This document shows positions 9,188-21,730 of a DNA stretch of 64,000 nucleotides, piece after piece. Below the pieces are notes generated by a model. The model worked only from the letters and a program-made list of their open reading frames with translations. It had not been told where the DNA came from and made no database searches. The stretch's first letter is position 1; the number at the start of each line of letters is the position of its first letter. Source of the stretch: Turnera subulata (taxonomy: Eukaryota > Streptophyta > Magnoliopsida > Malpighiales > Passifloraceae). The translations under genes and the position numbers were made by a program. Where the stretch lies: assembly GCA_028386065.3 (NCBI GenBank), contig JAKUCV010003182.1, positions 1 through 64,000 of the forward strand. Direction: 5' to 3'.

Positions 9188-12100
9188 AAATGAAAAAGAA
9201 TGGTTCCTTTTTTTGTGGGTTTTGGTGAATTTTGACTGCCACGAGCAGAGTAATTCTGTACAGATTGGTGTATACGTATGATATATATGGTTTCTGTGGG
9301 CTTTGGCTTTCAGGGGATTTCTCTAAGCAAGAAAAGCCTGATATAGGATAATGTACAATACCTTTTTGTATTTTGACAAGGAAATTGTTATTATTCCACA
9401 AGAAATAGAGAATATTGGTACTATCTGTTCGAGTCCTAAAAAGGTTGATTGCTTCCCCTGTATTGAACAATTTAGTTGTTCGATTTCCAGAGAATTCCAG
9501 AATCCAGACGTATAAGAAGCATGGACCTATTAATCTCATAAGATGGAAAAAAACCAAAAAATGGATTTGAGGATCTAATGCAGCTGCAAGTTAGGCCGGC
9601 GTGAATCACGCTATTGTGTGTCCCTTTGTGCCCATTGTCAAGCCCATTCCTTGCAGGCATATATTTGAAAATATAGAAAATTTGAATTTTGGAGTATTGC
9701 ATATGGCATTGGACCATTGGTACTACTATATTAAGGAGGAAACAAAAGTATCATGATCAAGGCTTCTTTGCTTGAAGATTTGAGTTAGCAAGTGAAAATT
9801 CAAATATTGAGAGAGCTTGATTTAATTTAAAATTTGAATTGTGAGGATATTATTCTTTGATGGATATGGGTATCTTGATTATGGCAGCTTTTGTAAAATC
9901 TTTATATTTCCTCAATTATGCAAATGTTTGGTTAAATTTCCTTGGAATAACTTTGGGGAAAACAACATTCTCTGGAAATTAGTAAAGTTCTTAAGGACAG
10001 AAGTCTAGTCAGTTCCCGGAATTATGGTAGTTGCCAATACCAAATCTGGGTTTGACAAGACATTCTTCACTCGGTAAGGAAATTAGTTAAACAGAGTAAA
10101 AATAAAACTTTTTGACTTGTTTAAAAGGGATGATAAAAATAAGCCCGAAAATTACAGGAAACTTTGTTTTTTGAACAAGAAACATCCCAAAGAGCAGGCG
10201 CTGCAGGCCAGCGTCCAAATTAATGACACCATTGTGGCTCCTTTAAAGAGCAATCATTAGCCAACGCACAAATAACTGCAAAGGACCACATCTGGAAGAA
10301 AATCGAAGAGCCAGATTTGCAAAAGCTAGTCTTCTTTGCATTCTTAGTAGTCATTAGGAAATATACAACTAGCTTATGGTACGGACAAATTCTGATGAAG
10401 TTGCATAGTAAATCCAATACTTTAATGTGCCAAAGATATGAAAGGAGCAAGAAAAATAATGGGGGTGTTGATATGGAGGAAAAAAATAAATGAATGACAG
10501 GATTGAGGTGACAATAAACAGGTTTGTTGATGGGAGAAGCATCGAGGAACACCATAGGGAGATAATTAGAAGCAAACAATCATTCATCTAGACACACAGT
10601 GTCGTATACTGTTGTAGTAAGACAATCACCTAATTAATTAATCCTATTGCGCTAATGTGTACGTTTAATAAAGAGATGTGACTCCATTACCTACCGACGA
10701 TTGGTCTGCCTGGTTCATGCTCGATCGCTTTTTATTTTAGGCCAACAAATCTGGTACGATGGATAATCATAATCATGTAGTGATGTCTAACATTTAGCAT
10801 AATATATATGCAATTATACTATTGTACATGTCAATAACTGAAGCGGTGTACTCCAATTGCATGCATCTTAGTGTCCACAGGACTAGAACCAACTTAATTG
10901 TCGCCTCATTTCAATAGCAAAAATTATGATTGGAAACACATCAATTGTATATAGAGATTTATGAATTCCTTAATACTAACATATTGCTTGTATACAAAAA
11001 TACTGAGAGAGAAGAAGACAAAGCGCTAGTGTTGAATTAAAAAAGGGAGAAAAAGCTCTTAATCAAATCGCAAAAGTGAGCCACGTATGTCTAAGCGATG
11101 CTTTTTGCAACTTTTGCTTATAGAAAAACAACTTGCATGCATTATTTTTTGGGATAAAAGTCGCACTTTTGAATTAGAAGATGCTCTGGTTGTTGAAAAG
11201 GGACAACTCTCTCTGACTTTAGTTGATGACTCTGATGTACGAATTGCCAAGATTGATACAGGAAAAGAAGCGATGGAGTGGTGGAGCCTAATCAATTGAG
11301 GTAGTCTTTGGATTTTTTACATAACAAAATGGACTTGAAAAAACTCACCAACCAGGCAACCAGGGTTCATGGTCCGAACTCAAATATTATGTGCCCATGC
11401 GTGGAGTATTTATATAAGTTAAGGCCAAACGAAGCAAGGAAGAAGCCTGGAATTTTTGTACATGCATGCTTCTCTAGTATATGGTCAAAATGGTGAGAAT
11501 TGTCGTTTTGCTTGGTTTTATTTATTCCTTACCACCGTTTTATTTATGGACAAACACATTTTCATCTGCCAACCTCCTTTACTTTATTCATGGCACAACT
11601 CAGCTTGTCCCCTATCAACCCACCTTTATTAGGCAATTAATAGTCTTTAGTGATTGCTAATGATTCATGATTCGAGCTTCTTCCCCTCAAACTCTATTTT
11701 CAACCTAACTTTGCAGTTGACAGGATATAGTATTAGTATCCGGGCAGTTTTACCTCAGTTTTTTAAGACACATGAGCAGAGGCAATAATAGAGGTAACTA
11801 ATTACTATTTTGTTTGATATGATAATCATAATGAATTAATGATACCAATCTACTTTCTCTGTTTTTTTGGCTGTCACGTATCTGTACCAATCGGAAACGT
11901 ATCTTCTTGACAATTTTAGTAATTTATTGTATTAAATAGAGAATGGAATAGTACAACTTAAGCATAAGGTGAAAGATTTTAGAACAAAAATGCTGGTACT
12001 CAAACGACCATATGTAGGCAGTTTAGTTCCGGATGATTTTGCCTGTCTTTTTAAAATCCTATATCCTCCTAACTATATAGTAACCGCCGCTGAAGACACA

Positions 12101-13176
12101 AGAATTTTTTTTTTCTTTTTTTTTTTTTGAAAAACGCTGAAGACACAAGAATAAAGTATAAGGCTTTGACAAAAAAAGTAAAAGACAAAGAATACGAAAT
12201 ATATGAGAAAAATTGGATTCTTCGACATGTTTATTGATAGTACGTCATTATATTAAAGCAATTCATTCTCTTTGTCTGCTGTAAACACAGGATTGTATGT
12301 CAAGGAACATACGAGGAATCTTGTAGTAAAAGATTGATATTCTCTTTTCCAATTTTGCATTGAATCTTGTAGTAAAAGATTTTTGGTTAATTTTAGTTTT
12401 TTTTCAACCAAAATACCGACGGAGATTGATGAAGCACTGCATACTGTAGAATGATGAGATTAGTCTTTACTATATTAATTTCACCTTTCGAACCCAGCTT
12501 TGTTAACTTATGATATCTCTGTGGTTTTAGCGGACCTTTACATGCAAAAAATTGCACTAAAATTTTCAATAATATTGATAGATAAAAAAAAACAAATGCA
12601 CTGAGTGTGGTAATATGCAAATTTTGGTAAACCATTTGCCGAAAGAAATCACGAGGAGAACCTGAAATTAATAGGCTTATTAATTTGGATTCATCCATTG
12701 GAACCGTAAAAAGAAAAAGCCTTGAGGTCCATGGAAACGAAGGGAAATGAGTGGCCCAAGAAGGCTTCAACTATTGGGTGGGTTTACGTTTCTTTCCTTG
12801 GGCCCGCTAAATCCAAGCAGATACTGCCGAAATCATTAAACGACGGCGTTTTTTCAACACAACTAAGAATTAACCCCCTCTAACCGGCTAACCCAAAGCA
12901 ATATAACCAGAGAAGCAGAAGAGGAAGGAGAGAAACTTCGTTAAATCTAATCATCATAAAGCAAGTGTTAAAAAACTTTCACATTTTGCAGTCTCACCTT
13001 AATGTGTCTATCTTTCATCCGTGTAGCCTTAGAGTCGGTTAATAAAAAAGAACTCTTTAACAGTCTAGACGCGTCATCATCCATGTAATTACTTTGTTGC
13101 CTTTCCTACCCATTACGGGATTATCATCAGTATCATTCCTTAACCCTCTCGGAAACAGGATTTGTAACCCAACTTG
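9188..13176. other. Intergenic, AT-rich, about 4 kb
   Basis: It contains the 3' flank of the cyclin and no convincing gene. Open frames here (for example on the minus strand at 9177-9557, 10220-10579 and 12393-12770) lack family motifs and biased codon use. A poly(T) retroposition footprint lies at 12106-12134. The sequence 'aaacgacggcgtt' at 12838-12850, followed by a purine-rich stretch, may be the upstream promoter and first untranslated exon of the ELOF1 gene. Confidence 0.45.
12106..12134 (-). repeat. Poly(T) insert of 29 nt flanked by 18-bp direct repeats
   Basis: A T-tract interrupted once by C and ending 'gaaaaa' lies between perfect copies of 'cgctgaagacacaagaat' at 12088-12105 and 12135-12152. 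Read on the minus strand it is a bare A-rich tail with an 18-bp target duplication, as expected of an almost fully 5'-truncated retroposon. Confidence 0.65.
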
Positions 13177-13190
13177 TATATATATATAAA
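13177..13190 (+). promoter_or_regulatory. TATA-like element upstream of the ELOF1 gene
   Basis: 'tatatatataaa' lies about 105-118 bp before the ATG. An alternative is that transcription begins near 12880 and this lies in a 5'-UTR intron, because 'ttagttcag' just before the ATG would be a good acceptor. Confidence 0.3.
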
Positions 13191-13294
13191 AGAAAGCTAT
13201 ACCACAAGAATTAACGAGAACACAAATAAAATAGTCTTCAACAACTTTTTTTTTTTTTCCTGAGAATATATAATTCATTAATTAGTTCAGGGTT

Positions 13295-13543
13295 ATGGCG
13301 AGGAGGAAGTCGAGGGTAAACCGTCCAGTGAAGAAGGCAGCGCCAAAGCTTGACACCATCTTCACCTGCCCCTTCTGCAACCATGCAAAATCTGTGGGTT
13401 GCTTCTTTGACAAGAAGGAGATGACTGGCACCGTGGAATGCAGCATCTGCATGGCTAAGTACGGCACAAAGATCACATATCTCACTGAACCAATCGATGT
13501 CTACAGCGAGTGGATCGACGAGTGCGAGAGGGTGAATTCCTGA
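13295..13543 (+). CDS. ELOF1: Transcription elongation factor 1 homolog (Elf1/ELOF1 family)
   Basis: The protein has 82 residues, the full length of this small family, in one exon. A basic N terminus (MARRKSRVNRPVKK) precedes a four-cysteine zinc ribbon: C25/C28 in TCPFCNH and C49/C52 in ECSIC. The family's signature end, LTEPIDVYSEWIDECERVN, follows. Elf1 binds elongating RNA polymerase II near the DNA entry site and helps passage through nucleosomes and transcription-coupled repair (family knowledge). The usual MGKRKS start is MARRKS here, and the middle (FDKKEMTGTVECSICMAKYG) is more diverged than the ends. The coding part has no intron. A 5'-UTR intron ending at 13291 is possible. It is intact and probably functional; a retrocopy cannot be excluded. 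Confidence 0.93.
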   Translation: MARRKSRVNRPVKKAAPKLDTIFTCPFCNHAKSVGCFFDKKEMTGTVECSICMAKYGTKITYLTEPIDVYSEWIDECERVNS

Positions 13544-16272
13544 GGATTAATTTGATGCCGGACCAAGATGCCTGGCTTTGCTTAGCGAAAATTTTTCCCT
13601 GGGCTTGAAATTCCATGCCTCTTTTTCTTTCTTTTTGAGAACAATATATTTTTGCTGATATCATCTAGAAAAACAGCCACAGTGAGTAGTAATATTTTCG
13701 ATGTCGATTTGAAGCTTTCTTGCCAAATTTGTAAAGATGTCTCCCAAATCCTACATGCCTTTCATGATATACCATTCTTTTTATTTACAGGTATCCATAA
13801 TAGACAAATTGTAAATATTTAGTTTCGTCAAATTATGTTTCAATTTGATGTGGCTCCGTTTATGTTTCACATTCATGTTCATGCTTTTCTGCTACTAAAC
13901 GTTTCATGTTTTTGGACCTTGATGGGCCATGATGATGTACGTAATGCTTCTCTTAGACTCCAAATCCAATTGGTTGTTTTAGTTTCATTAGTATTGGACT
14001 CATGTTCCTTGATCTGTGGCATTATGCCTAATGCTCTGTTCACGTGTCCCTGCTGTGGATTCTCTTTTTCTTTTTAACGTCACAAAGAAAGAAAAGAAAA
14101 AAAGGTAAATAAAATCACAAACGAAAGCAAGGCCAGGGAGGGCCTCCTCATCCAGTTTCAATGTAAATTTTGGTTCAAACTTCACTGAAATAAAATCACA
14201 TCAGAAGCACCCGAGATAGGCCTGTAATTAAGCCAAGGGAGAAAATTAGTGCCCCAAAAGGGGTTTAGTATTGGCATATCAGAGACTGTTTCCACGTTAT
14301 TGTTTTTACAGTTCTTTACTTGGGCCCCGTAAATGGCTGGGCTTAATGCCTATTTTAGATAATTCAATCGGCTGGATTAGTGGACTGTGAAATGGGAAGC
14401 CTGAACTGCTGCCTTACTTATGGGTTTCAGTGTATTTTAATTCCCCTTTCTGTTTTCATTCTTTCATCCTTCAAAATTACCCTCCTTTTTGTCGTTAAAG
14501 AAGAAAATCTTTATTTTTTACGTTTTTAATATGCATCTTTGTAAAGTAAAAATTAACGCCTTGCCTATTTCAATTGGATTTTAGGTATTTAACAGGTGCT
14601 AATGAATTGGATATCATTGTGATGAATACTAAGAGAAAAGTATATAATTTGTTGATTAACAACAGACCAATTTTTCTTTCTACTTATATGACTTCAAAAT
14701 ATGATTGAAATTCAGGTACACAGCACACTCGAGTGCAAACCAGAGGAATTTACGTGCCATCACAATAAAAAAAAAAACTCTAGTACGTTTTCTTCACCAA
14801 GTGAAAATGAAAGGCATGTGCAATTAGCTTCATTATTTTATTAGAAAGGACTCAATCCCCATCTTAATTCCCTCCAAGTCTACACAACCTGATAATGACA
14901 ACCATGTGTACGTACTCTCACTTGCTTGATTTATGCCATACAAAGGATGAAGAAAAGGGCATGCATTAAACTGAGGCAAAAGAAAACTACCATTGGTCTA
15001 GACCCATAGACAGAAAATGCAACATGTAGATATATTAGTCTATATCAAGTAGTCTACCACCAAGCCCATAGCTTGGACATCATTTAACACACAATATTTG
15101 ACAAAAAAAAAAAAACACCCCAATCTCCGCCAAAGATCCCGTGGTCGTTGGGTTTGGGCTAGAAATTGGGTTTACCTCTAACCGTCCAATAGAGAATTGA
15201 GGTGAGGTTTTCAAAGGCTACTAACCACCATTAACGGCAACATTAACGAACATTTTTCGCTTTCAATTACAACTGCAAATCTTCTACGTATCCCTTAGAA
15301 AACGGAGACATGTATTTCAAGAAAGTTACAGAATTAATTACGAGGAAATTAATTAGTACATGATTAACTGATGTCGGGCCCGGGAAAGTAGACTTAACCG
15401 TCTTAATTAATGTGCAGCCATTTCCGTCCAAGCTCAACTTTTGGCTTTGTTTATTTTCCCTTTTGCTTATTGTCTTCAGTGATTATAGTGGACTTCTTCT
15501 TCCAAATGTAAGTAGAGACGGAAGTAAGCTACATTCTGATCAAAGTGACGATTGGTTCTTTGGGTTTAGCTAGGTTCATTAATCTCCATAAGCGGGAATG
15601 AGTAGTAGCTTTAGCTTGATTAATTCAATTGGGATGGTGATTATGCATGAAAACAAAGTTGCTGTGGTTGGTAATATTTCTAACACTACGAAATAGTACG
15701 ATTGAAAATTGAATGCTAAAATCGCCAAAACAGAAACCCCCTGGTCATAGAAGGAAAACTCAAGTTTTCAATCACCTTGTTGAACAAAAAAACTATGAAA
15801 TCTTTTCCTAAAAAATCAATTTCTTTTCCCATAAAGGAGAGCACAAAAAATAAGGAATCGAAAGGCATAATTTTTTTTTTTTGAGAACGATTGAAAGGCA
15901 TAAGTTTGGAATTGAGAGTTTTGTTACATAGTGCATAAAGAAAGATAGGTCTACATATCTTACTCATATACCCAAAATTTTCTTTTATACTATACTTTAG
16001 GATATTGAATATCGGATCTAAGTACTTAGATTAAAAGGGCGTTATTTCCGTTGATACTGTCGTTGTCAACGAAATCTTTGATGCACATCCTGACCCATCC
16101 GATCCATTGTCCATATTCTCCATGGTATATTCTACAAAATCTTACTACTTTGTTTTCTTCCTTGAAATAATGAAAATTTAATGTTCTGATGACACATGGC
16201 CCCTAACTTACGGATGCCTTAATTGATACAGTCTTTTGCTTTATACCTCTCATGACTAAGACTGTAACTATC
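13544..16272. other. Intergenic, about 2.7 kb
   Basis: It holds the 3' flank of the elongation-factor gene and the upstream region of the first expansin. I see no supported gene. A poly(T) micro-insert lies at 15871-15892. 'ttaattaa'-type AT motifs are frequent. Confidence 0.5.
15871..15892 (-). repeat. Poly(T) insert of 22 nt flanked by 11-13 bp direct repeats
   Basis: Twelve T followed by 'gagaacgatt' lies between two copies of 'gaaaggcataa' at 15860-15870 and 15893-15903. Allowing one mismatch the repeat extends to 13 bp. It fits the bare-tail retroposition pattern seen at 12106 and 30973. Confidence 0.5.
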
Positions 16273-16280
16273 TATAAATA
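16273..16280 (+). promoter_or_regulatory. TATA box of the first beta-expansin
   Basis: 'tataaata' lies 107 bp upstream of the ATG at 16380, with a plausible start of transcription near 16305. Confidence 0.65.
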
Positions 16281-16379
16281 CCAGCCTATTATTCATTAAG
16301 CCAATACACCACACTAAAAAGTTCCATAGCCGATTTAGCTCTAATCCTACAGTTAGCTAGTGATTTATCAGCTAGAAGA

Positions 16380-17947
16380 ATGGCCCTTTTCCATGTCAAA
16401 CAATCAATTGTGTTTGTTCTTGTACTTCTCTTCCTGGTCCACTCGTGCTACTGCTTCAATCCCAAACTCCTCAATGTATCAATGGTGCAAGCTGCTTCTA
16501 ATTGGTCACCAGCTGGGGCAACCTGGTACGGTAGTCGAACCGGTGCCGGAAGCGATGGTAATCAATTGAAAACAAGCTAATTAATTGACAGTTAATTAAT
16601 TAGCGTTCCTTTTATTACAAAGCATACAATATAATCCATGCATATATACCATCAAATGTAGGAGGAGCTTGTGGCTACGGGACTGCAGTAGAGCAAGCAC
16701 CATTTTCTTCAATGATTTCAGCTGCAGGCCCTTCTCTGTACAAATCTGGCGAAGGCTGTGGTGCATGTTATCAGGTATGAAAACAAATTAGACTAACTTT
16801 ACCGTCCATTATTCTCTAAGAACTAATTAGCATATATATGTGATATAGTTCTTAATTTTGATATATCTGGTGTCCATTTCTAGGTGAGGTGCACATCAAA
16901 TGCAGCATGTTCGGGGAATCCAGTGACTGTTGTCATAACAGATCAGTGTCCTGGTTGCACCTCAGAGTCTGCTCATTTTGATCTAAGTGGCACTTCTTTT
17001 GGAGCCATGGCTAAACCTGGCCAAGAAGAACAACTGCGTAACGCTGGCGTCTTACAGATTGAATATACAAAGTACATTTTTATATTTTTCAAAGTCAATC
17101 AAAATGATTTCTTGACATATATATGGAGACATAGATCATATATATATATATATATAGAAATGACAAATATGGATATATATTCAGTCTACCACTCATCATA
17201 ACTGCCGCATACGATAGAATCGCCATTGCATTTAATAATATTATTTTGTTGCTTCAGATTCTACATTATAAAAATTGATCAATCTTTGTGTGCTTGTTTT
17301 AGTATACAGTATCTTTGACTAATTGGGTAGATTATAGTATTGACGCAGGAATTTCGTAAATGAACCAATATTTTTAAAATTGAACACGTGACTCACGAAT
17401 TCCTGTTATCACTGTTCTTTTTGGCTATAGTAATATAGTATAACCATTGTCAACCACCAACCTATGGGCATTTTCTTTTCTTTCTCTCTTCTGCTCAAAT
17501 ATGACACCACATATATTTGTGTTGACGTAAATATTTTTTTGGTTGTCAAATCTATATTGTTTGATTGAACCGTACATTTAATTTAATTTGTTCGTTAATC
17601 TAACGATTGCCAATTGCAGGAGCCAATGCAAGTATCCAGGCCGGACAGTGACTTTTCACGTTGATGCCGGATCCAACCCCTACTATTTTGCTACCCTAGT
17701 GGAATATGAAGATGGGGACGGTGAAATTTCGTCGGTGGAATTGAAACAGGCGACGGATTCCGATTCGTGGCTGCCTATGCAACATTCATGGGGTGCAGTT
17801 TGGCAACTTAACTCGGGCTCACTCCTACGTGGTCCGTTGTCTCTCAAGTTAACATCTGACGGCTCTGGCGAGACAATTGTAGCAGCCGGTGTCATTCCGG
17901 CCGATTGGCAACCCGGGAAAACTTACCGATCACTTGTCAATTTCTAA
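16380..17947 (+). CDS. Beta-expansin (EXPB), four exons
   Basis: Exons 16380-16557, 16662-16774, 16884-17071 and 17620-17947 give 268 residues. A signal peptide covers about residues 1-25. It is followed by two N-glycosylation sequons (N32, N41), TWYG at 48-51, GGACGYG across the first junction, CGACYQ, the expansin HFD motif at 128-130 (AHFDLSG), and the C-terminal carbohydrate-binding domain from about 170 ([13 protein letters not shown] ... [10 protein letters not shown]). Expansins loosen cell walls by disrupting polysaccharide contacts at acid pH without hydrolysis; beta types are secreted (family knowledge). All introns are GT-AG, and exon phases match those of the two expansins on the minus strand. 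Those share only moderate sequence similarity with this one, so this is an older paralog. Confidence 0.95.
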
Positions 17948-20239
17948 TGTATTGGCTAGTAATTAAGACATTAATACTATATGATATATAAAATCCTATT
18001 ATGGTTAGCTGGTAGTATTTTGATGTACTAGACTTCCATGTATGTGGAAAATGCCGTCATGCACTATATAAATGGGCATTTTCCTGTTATCTCTCTCAAT
18101 TGTTTCCTTTTGGGTACACTCAACTCTTTTCGGTTTACCGTTAAAGAATTCGTAATTACTAAAAATTCGCATTTAAGGAGTAGATGGAAAAGATGTTATT
18201 TATATTAAAAAACAGATATTTTTCACCTATTTTTTTTTAAAAAAAGAAAATAAGGATTAAAAGACTTTTTTTTTCTTTGTTTACAAGCCAAAGGAAAAAA
18301 AACCTACCGAAGAATAATAGATCTCAGAATTTTGCTTCTTCGAACCAAGCATCGACACTCCTCTCTTTTATCTTTTCTTTGGATACGCCCACGTCTTTAC
18401 AAGCAGAGTGTTAGACTGTTTTCTTTCCCTATTAATAATTGTTACGTTATGTATAGTGCGAGGAGTAGCTAGGGATAAAGCCATGGGCTTATCCATTTAG
18501 TTTTTTTCTTTTTTCACCCAAAGAAGAACTCATTTCGACTTTTGTACCCCAATAAGACCATCTTTAGACCGGCCTATGATCCACCCCAAACTTCTCCAAA
18601 AGAACACAATTCACAGCATTCATTAGACAAAGAATTATCAAAGGTTAGCTGCTATTTCAACATTCAAAGTCTTTGTGTTAATTAACTCTTTCAATGTCAC
18701 TACTTAAGTAACCAACAGGGTTTGTGAAGGCTTTCAACCGAAGCAAACATAATTATCAGTATTGACTAAAACCCACTGTACCTGTGCATCCAATACCTTT
18801 GCTTAGCTCACATTTTACTGACCACTTCATCAGTGGAAACAACAATTAGTACAAGTTATAATGACCCAAATTAATTTTTGAAGTTATTATCCCTCTTCGG
18901 TTGTAATTCCAACAACATATGCCTAGTTGAAGCTCAATGTCTGGTTGTCCTTTTGGGAAGAACAACATTTTTATTTCATTCATTAATTCAGACCATATAT
19001 ATTTTCTTAATGAATGAAATCGTATCAGTAGTTTCTATAACATTAATTAACGACATCTTTAAAAATATGAGTGTGTTATTGTAAGTATAAGGACAAATAA
19101 TTAACTCTAGATTATTCACGCAAGAAACATGATCATATATATATAAAGCATGTGTATGCTTGGTTGAATAGAACCTCAGCAAGGAAGGCATAGAGATATA
19201 CATCGCATTGCCGTCATTTACATGATCTAATGATGATTGATGTGATTCTTAAAGAATCAACATTTATATATATATAAAACCGAATATGTTGTTCAGAGGT
19301 CAGCGTCTCACACTCTGTCTTTGGACTAAGATCGAGTAGTAGACCATAGAGTAATTAGGCAAAACTGGCACAACTAATTACACAATAATTAGGCCAAAAT
19401 GATCATACAAGGGAGGGGCAAAAAGGTTAATTAAACGTGCAGAGAGATATAGGTTTGTAGTGACAATTATAGTGATGATAGAGCGCATATTATTTGTGTG
19501 GAAAAGCAGATTGAACCAACCGACAGACAAGGAGAAGCATGAGTTAGTTTTCTTGGCTTGGAATTGAAGGGATATGAATAGACAACGGCAGTTAGAACCA
19601 CTCTTCTTTCCCCTTTCACTCCCCTCACTACTCCTCCCCTTCCCTCACTCTCTCTCAGTCACACAAAAAAAAAACACACACACACACACCCACAAACACA
19701 ACTCACACAACACACATTTTTATTTTATTACACATTACACTTGAGGTACGGACGTCCTTAGGTTTTTTTAATTTTTTTGACCGGCGGCGCCACCACCACC
19801 AAGGCCTTAGAAAAAGTCTCTAACCCCATTAACCTCCTACCACTTGTCATCACACTCCTCAAGTATATTATTTCACACTTATCTCCCCATCACCGTATCC
19901 ACAAAAACCAACCGTTACTATATCTAGAAACTGGGACTGGCCAGAGGCTAGTACTCCTCTTCACCATACAACCCTACAACCATGTTTACTACAAGAATAA
20001 AAAACTCCATCATCGATCCCTTTTTAATTGTCTTCCTTCCTTGATCCTTGCATGTCGACTCACTTCATTAACTAAATCAATTTCTTTTTTTTTTTTTCCT
20101 TAAACCAAAATTACAAACAAAAAAACTAAACCAATTTTGATTTTCTTCGAAATTTCTTACCTTAATTCTCTTGAGGGAGACAGAAACATCGCTGTGGTGG
20201 TATTTTACCCTTCTTATTATTCGTGTGTTGTTTCGTTGC
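17948..20239. other. Intergenic and 5' flank of the first ZAT gene
   Basis: No supported gene is seen. The presumed leader of the ZAT gene begins somewhere in the pyrimidine-rich stretch 19600-19700, which includes a short (CA)n run at 19674-19689. Open frames at 18878-19084 and 19777-20103 have no family features. Confidence 0.5.
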
Positions 20240-21730
20240 ATGGCTCTGATTGTGGAGCAACAATCAGACTTCAAGCACTTTTGTAAGATTTGCAAGAAAG
20301 GGTTCGGGTGTGGAAGAGCTTTAGGTGGACACATGAGGGCACACGGGATAGGGGACGAGAGTGGTCACATGGATGAGGATGAAGATCCTGCAAGCGATTG
20401 GGAAGATAAATTGGGAGGTAATGTGCCCCCTAGCAACAAGCGCATGTATGCCTTGAGGACAAACCCCAATAGACTCAAGAGTTGTCGGGTTTGTGAGAAT
20501 TGTGGCAAGGAATTCTTGTCTTGGAAATCTTTTCTTGAACACGGTAAATGCAGCTCCGAGGACGCCGAGTCCCTCTTGTCCTCTCCGGGATCGGATTACG
20601 AGGATGGCATGGGGAGGAGAGGTTGTGGTTGGTCCAAAAGGAAGAGATCATTCAGGGCAAAAGTGGGTAATTTCAACTCAACTTGTCCGTCGAGCGAGGA
20701 GGAAGATCTAGCGAATTGTCTCATGATGTTATCGAATGCGAATGTTGATCCTCTAGTTGCTGAGCCGGAGGAGTCATGTGCTTCCGCTAGTAAGGAAGAG
20801 GAGAGGAGGAATACGGTGAATTTTATTGTTCCTGCGGCGTACAAGGCAGCAGCAGCAGCAGCACCTCATCATGTGGACAAGGCCAAGACGGTGGCAAAAG
20901 GGTTGTTCGAATGCAAAGCATGCAAGAAAGTCTTCAATTCCCATCAAGCGTTAGGTGGACATAGAGCTAGTCACAAGAAGGTTAAAGGATGTTTTGCAGC
21001 CCGGCTCGATCAAGGCCTAGATGATAGTCTAGTGGATGATGATGTTATTACACATGAAGAATTCTTCCCATCCAAGCAGTCATCCACTATGCAATTTGAT
21101 CAGGGTTCAAATACTCCATTGGCTTCACCTTCCAAGAGGAAATCAAAGGTCCATGAATGCTCCATATGCCACCGTGTGTTTTCATCGGGACAAGCCTTAG
21201 GTGGCCACAAGAGATGTCATTGGATCACGTCAAATACACAGGACGCGTCCTCGTTGGCTAAGTTTCATCCATTTCAGGATCATCACATGGAGCACATTCA
21301 ACAAAGTCGACCGGCAGCTAAGCTTATCGACAACTCTGAGCCGCTCGATCTTACACTCGATCTCAACCTCCCAGCTCCTGCCGATGATCATATGGGTCTA
21401 AGAAGAAGAGATCGCCACACAAACCAGTCAAACAACTTCGAAGTTACTACGGAGATTTATCTGCAGCCTTGGGTGGGAGTTGGTGCAAATGAGAAAGATG
21501 AGAATCACCACCACCAAAATGAGGATGATAATATGATGATGAACAACAACGTCGACACCACCAACAATTTCTGTAGTTCAATGCAGACTACCGTGGATGA
21601 TGAGGCAGACAGTAAGGTGAAGTTAGCAAAGCTTAGTGAACTAAAGGACATCAACATGAGCGGAGGTTCATCTCCATGGTTGCAGGTGGGGATTGGTACA
21701 ACTACTACTGATGTGGGAGCTAACCCATAA
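20240..21730 (+). CDS. ZAT-type C2H2 zinc-finger repressor, four fingers and EAR motif
   Basis: The gene is intronless and encodes 496 residues. Finger 1 (C15, C18, H31, H35) carries RALGGHMRAH. Finger 2 is degenerate (C85, C88, H101, C104) and lacks the QALGGH core. Fingers 3 (C225-H245) and 4 (C307-H327) carry the plant-specific QALGGH. An acidic/Leu box EEEDLANCLMMLS lies at 153-165, and the EAR repression motif LDLTLDLNLP at 369-378. The C terminus is His/Asn-rich. Such proteins are nuclear DNA-binding repressors recruiting TOPLESS-type corepressors, often stress-induced (family knowledge). The frame is open upstream to 20171 but only without ATG, so 20240 is the first usable start. A paralog lies 6.3 kb downstream on the same strand. 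Confidence 0.93.
   Translation: MALIVEQQSDFKHFCKICKKGFGCGRALGGHMRAHGIGDESGHMDEDEDPASDWEDKLGGNVPPSNKRMYALRTNPNRLKSCRVCENCGKEFLSWKSFLEHGKCSSEDAESLLSSPGSDYEDGMGRRGCGWSKRKRSFRAKVGNFNSTCPSSEEEDLANCLMMLSNANVDPLVAEPEESCASASKEEERRNTVNFIVPAAYKAAAAAAPHHVDKAKTVAKGLFECKACKKVFNSHQALGGHRASHKKVKGCFAARLDQGLDDSLVDDDVITHEEFFPSKQSSTMQFDQGSNTPLASPSKRKSKVHECSICHRVFSSGQALGGHKRCHWITSNTQDASSLAKFHPFQDHHMEHIQQSRPAAKLIDNSEPLDLTLDLNLPAPADDHMGLRRRDRHTNQSNNFEVTTEIYLQPWVGVGANEKDENHHHQNEDDNMMMNNNVDTTNNFCSSMQTTVDDEADSKVKLAKLSELKDINMSGGSSPWLQVGIGTTTTDVGANP

Noticed and set aside
9177..9717. Minus-strand frames downstream of the cyclin
   Set aside because: They lie in the cyclin 3' flank, have no recognisable motif and no plausible splice context.
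10220..10587. Minus-strand hydrophobic frame of 119 codons
   Set aside because: Hydrophobicity follows from the AT-rich sequence; a second frame on the same strand is equally open, and no signal or splice structure supports a gene.
11059..11496. Short frames with a few charged residues
   Set aside because: No family resemblance; frames on both strands are open over the same bases.
13282..13485. Minus-strand frame overlapping the ELOF1 gene
   Set aside because: It is an antisense shadow of a clearly conserved gene.
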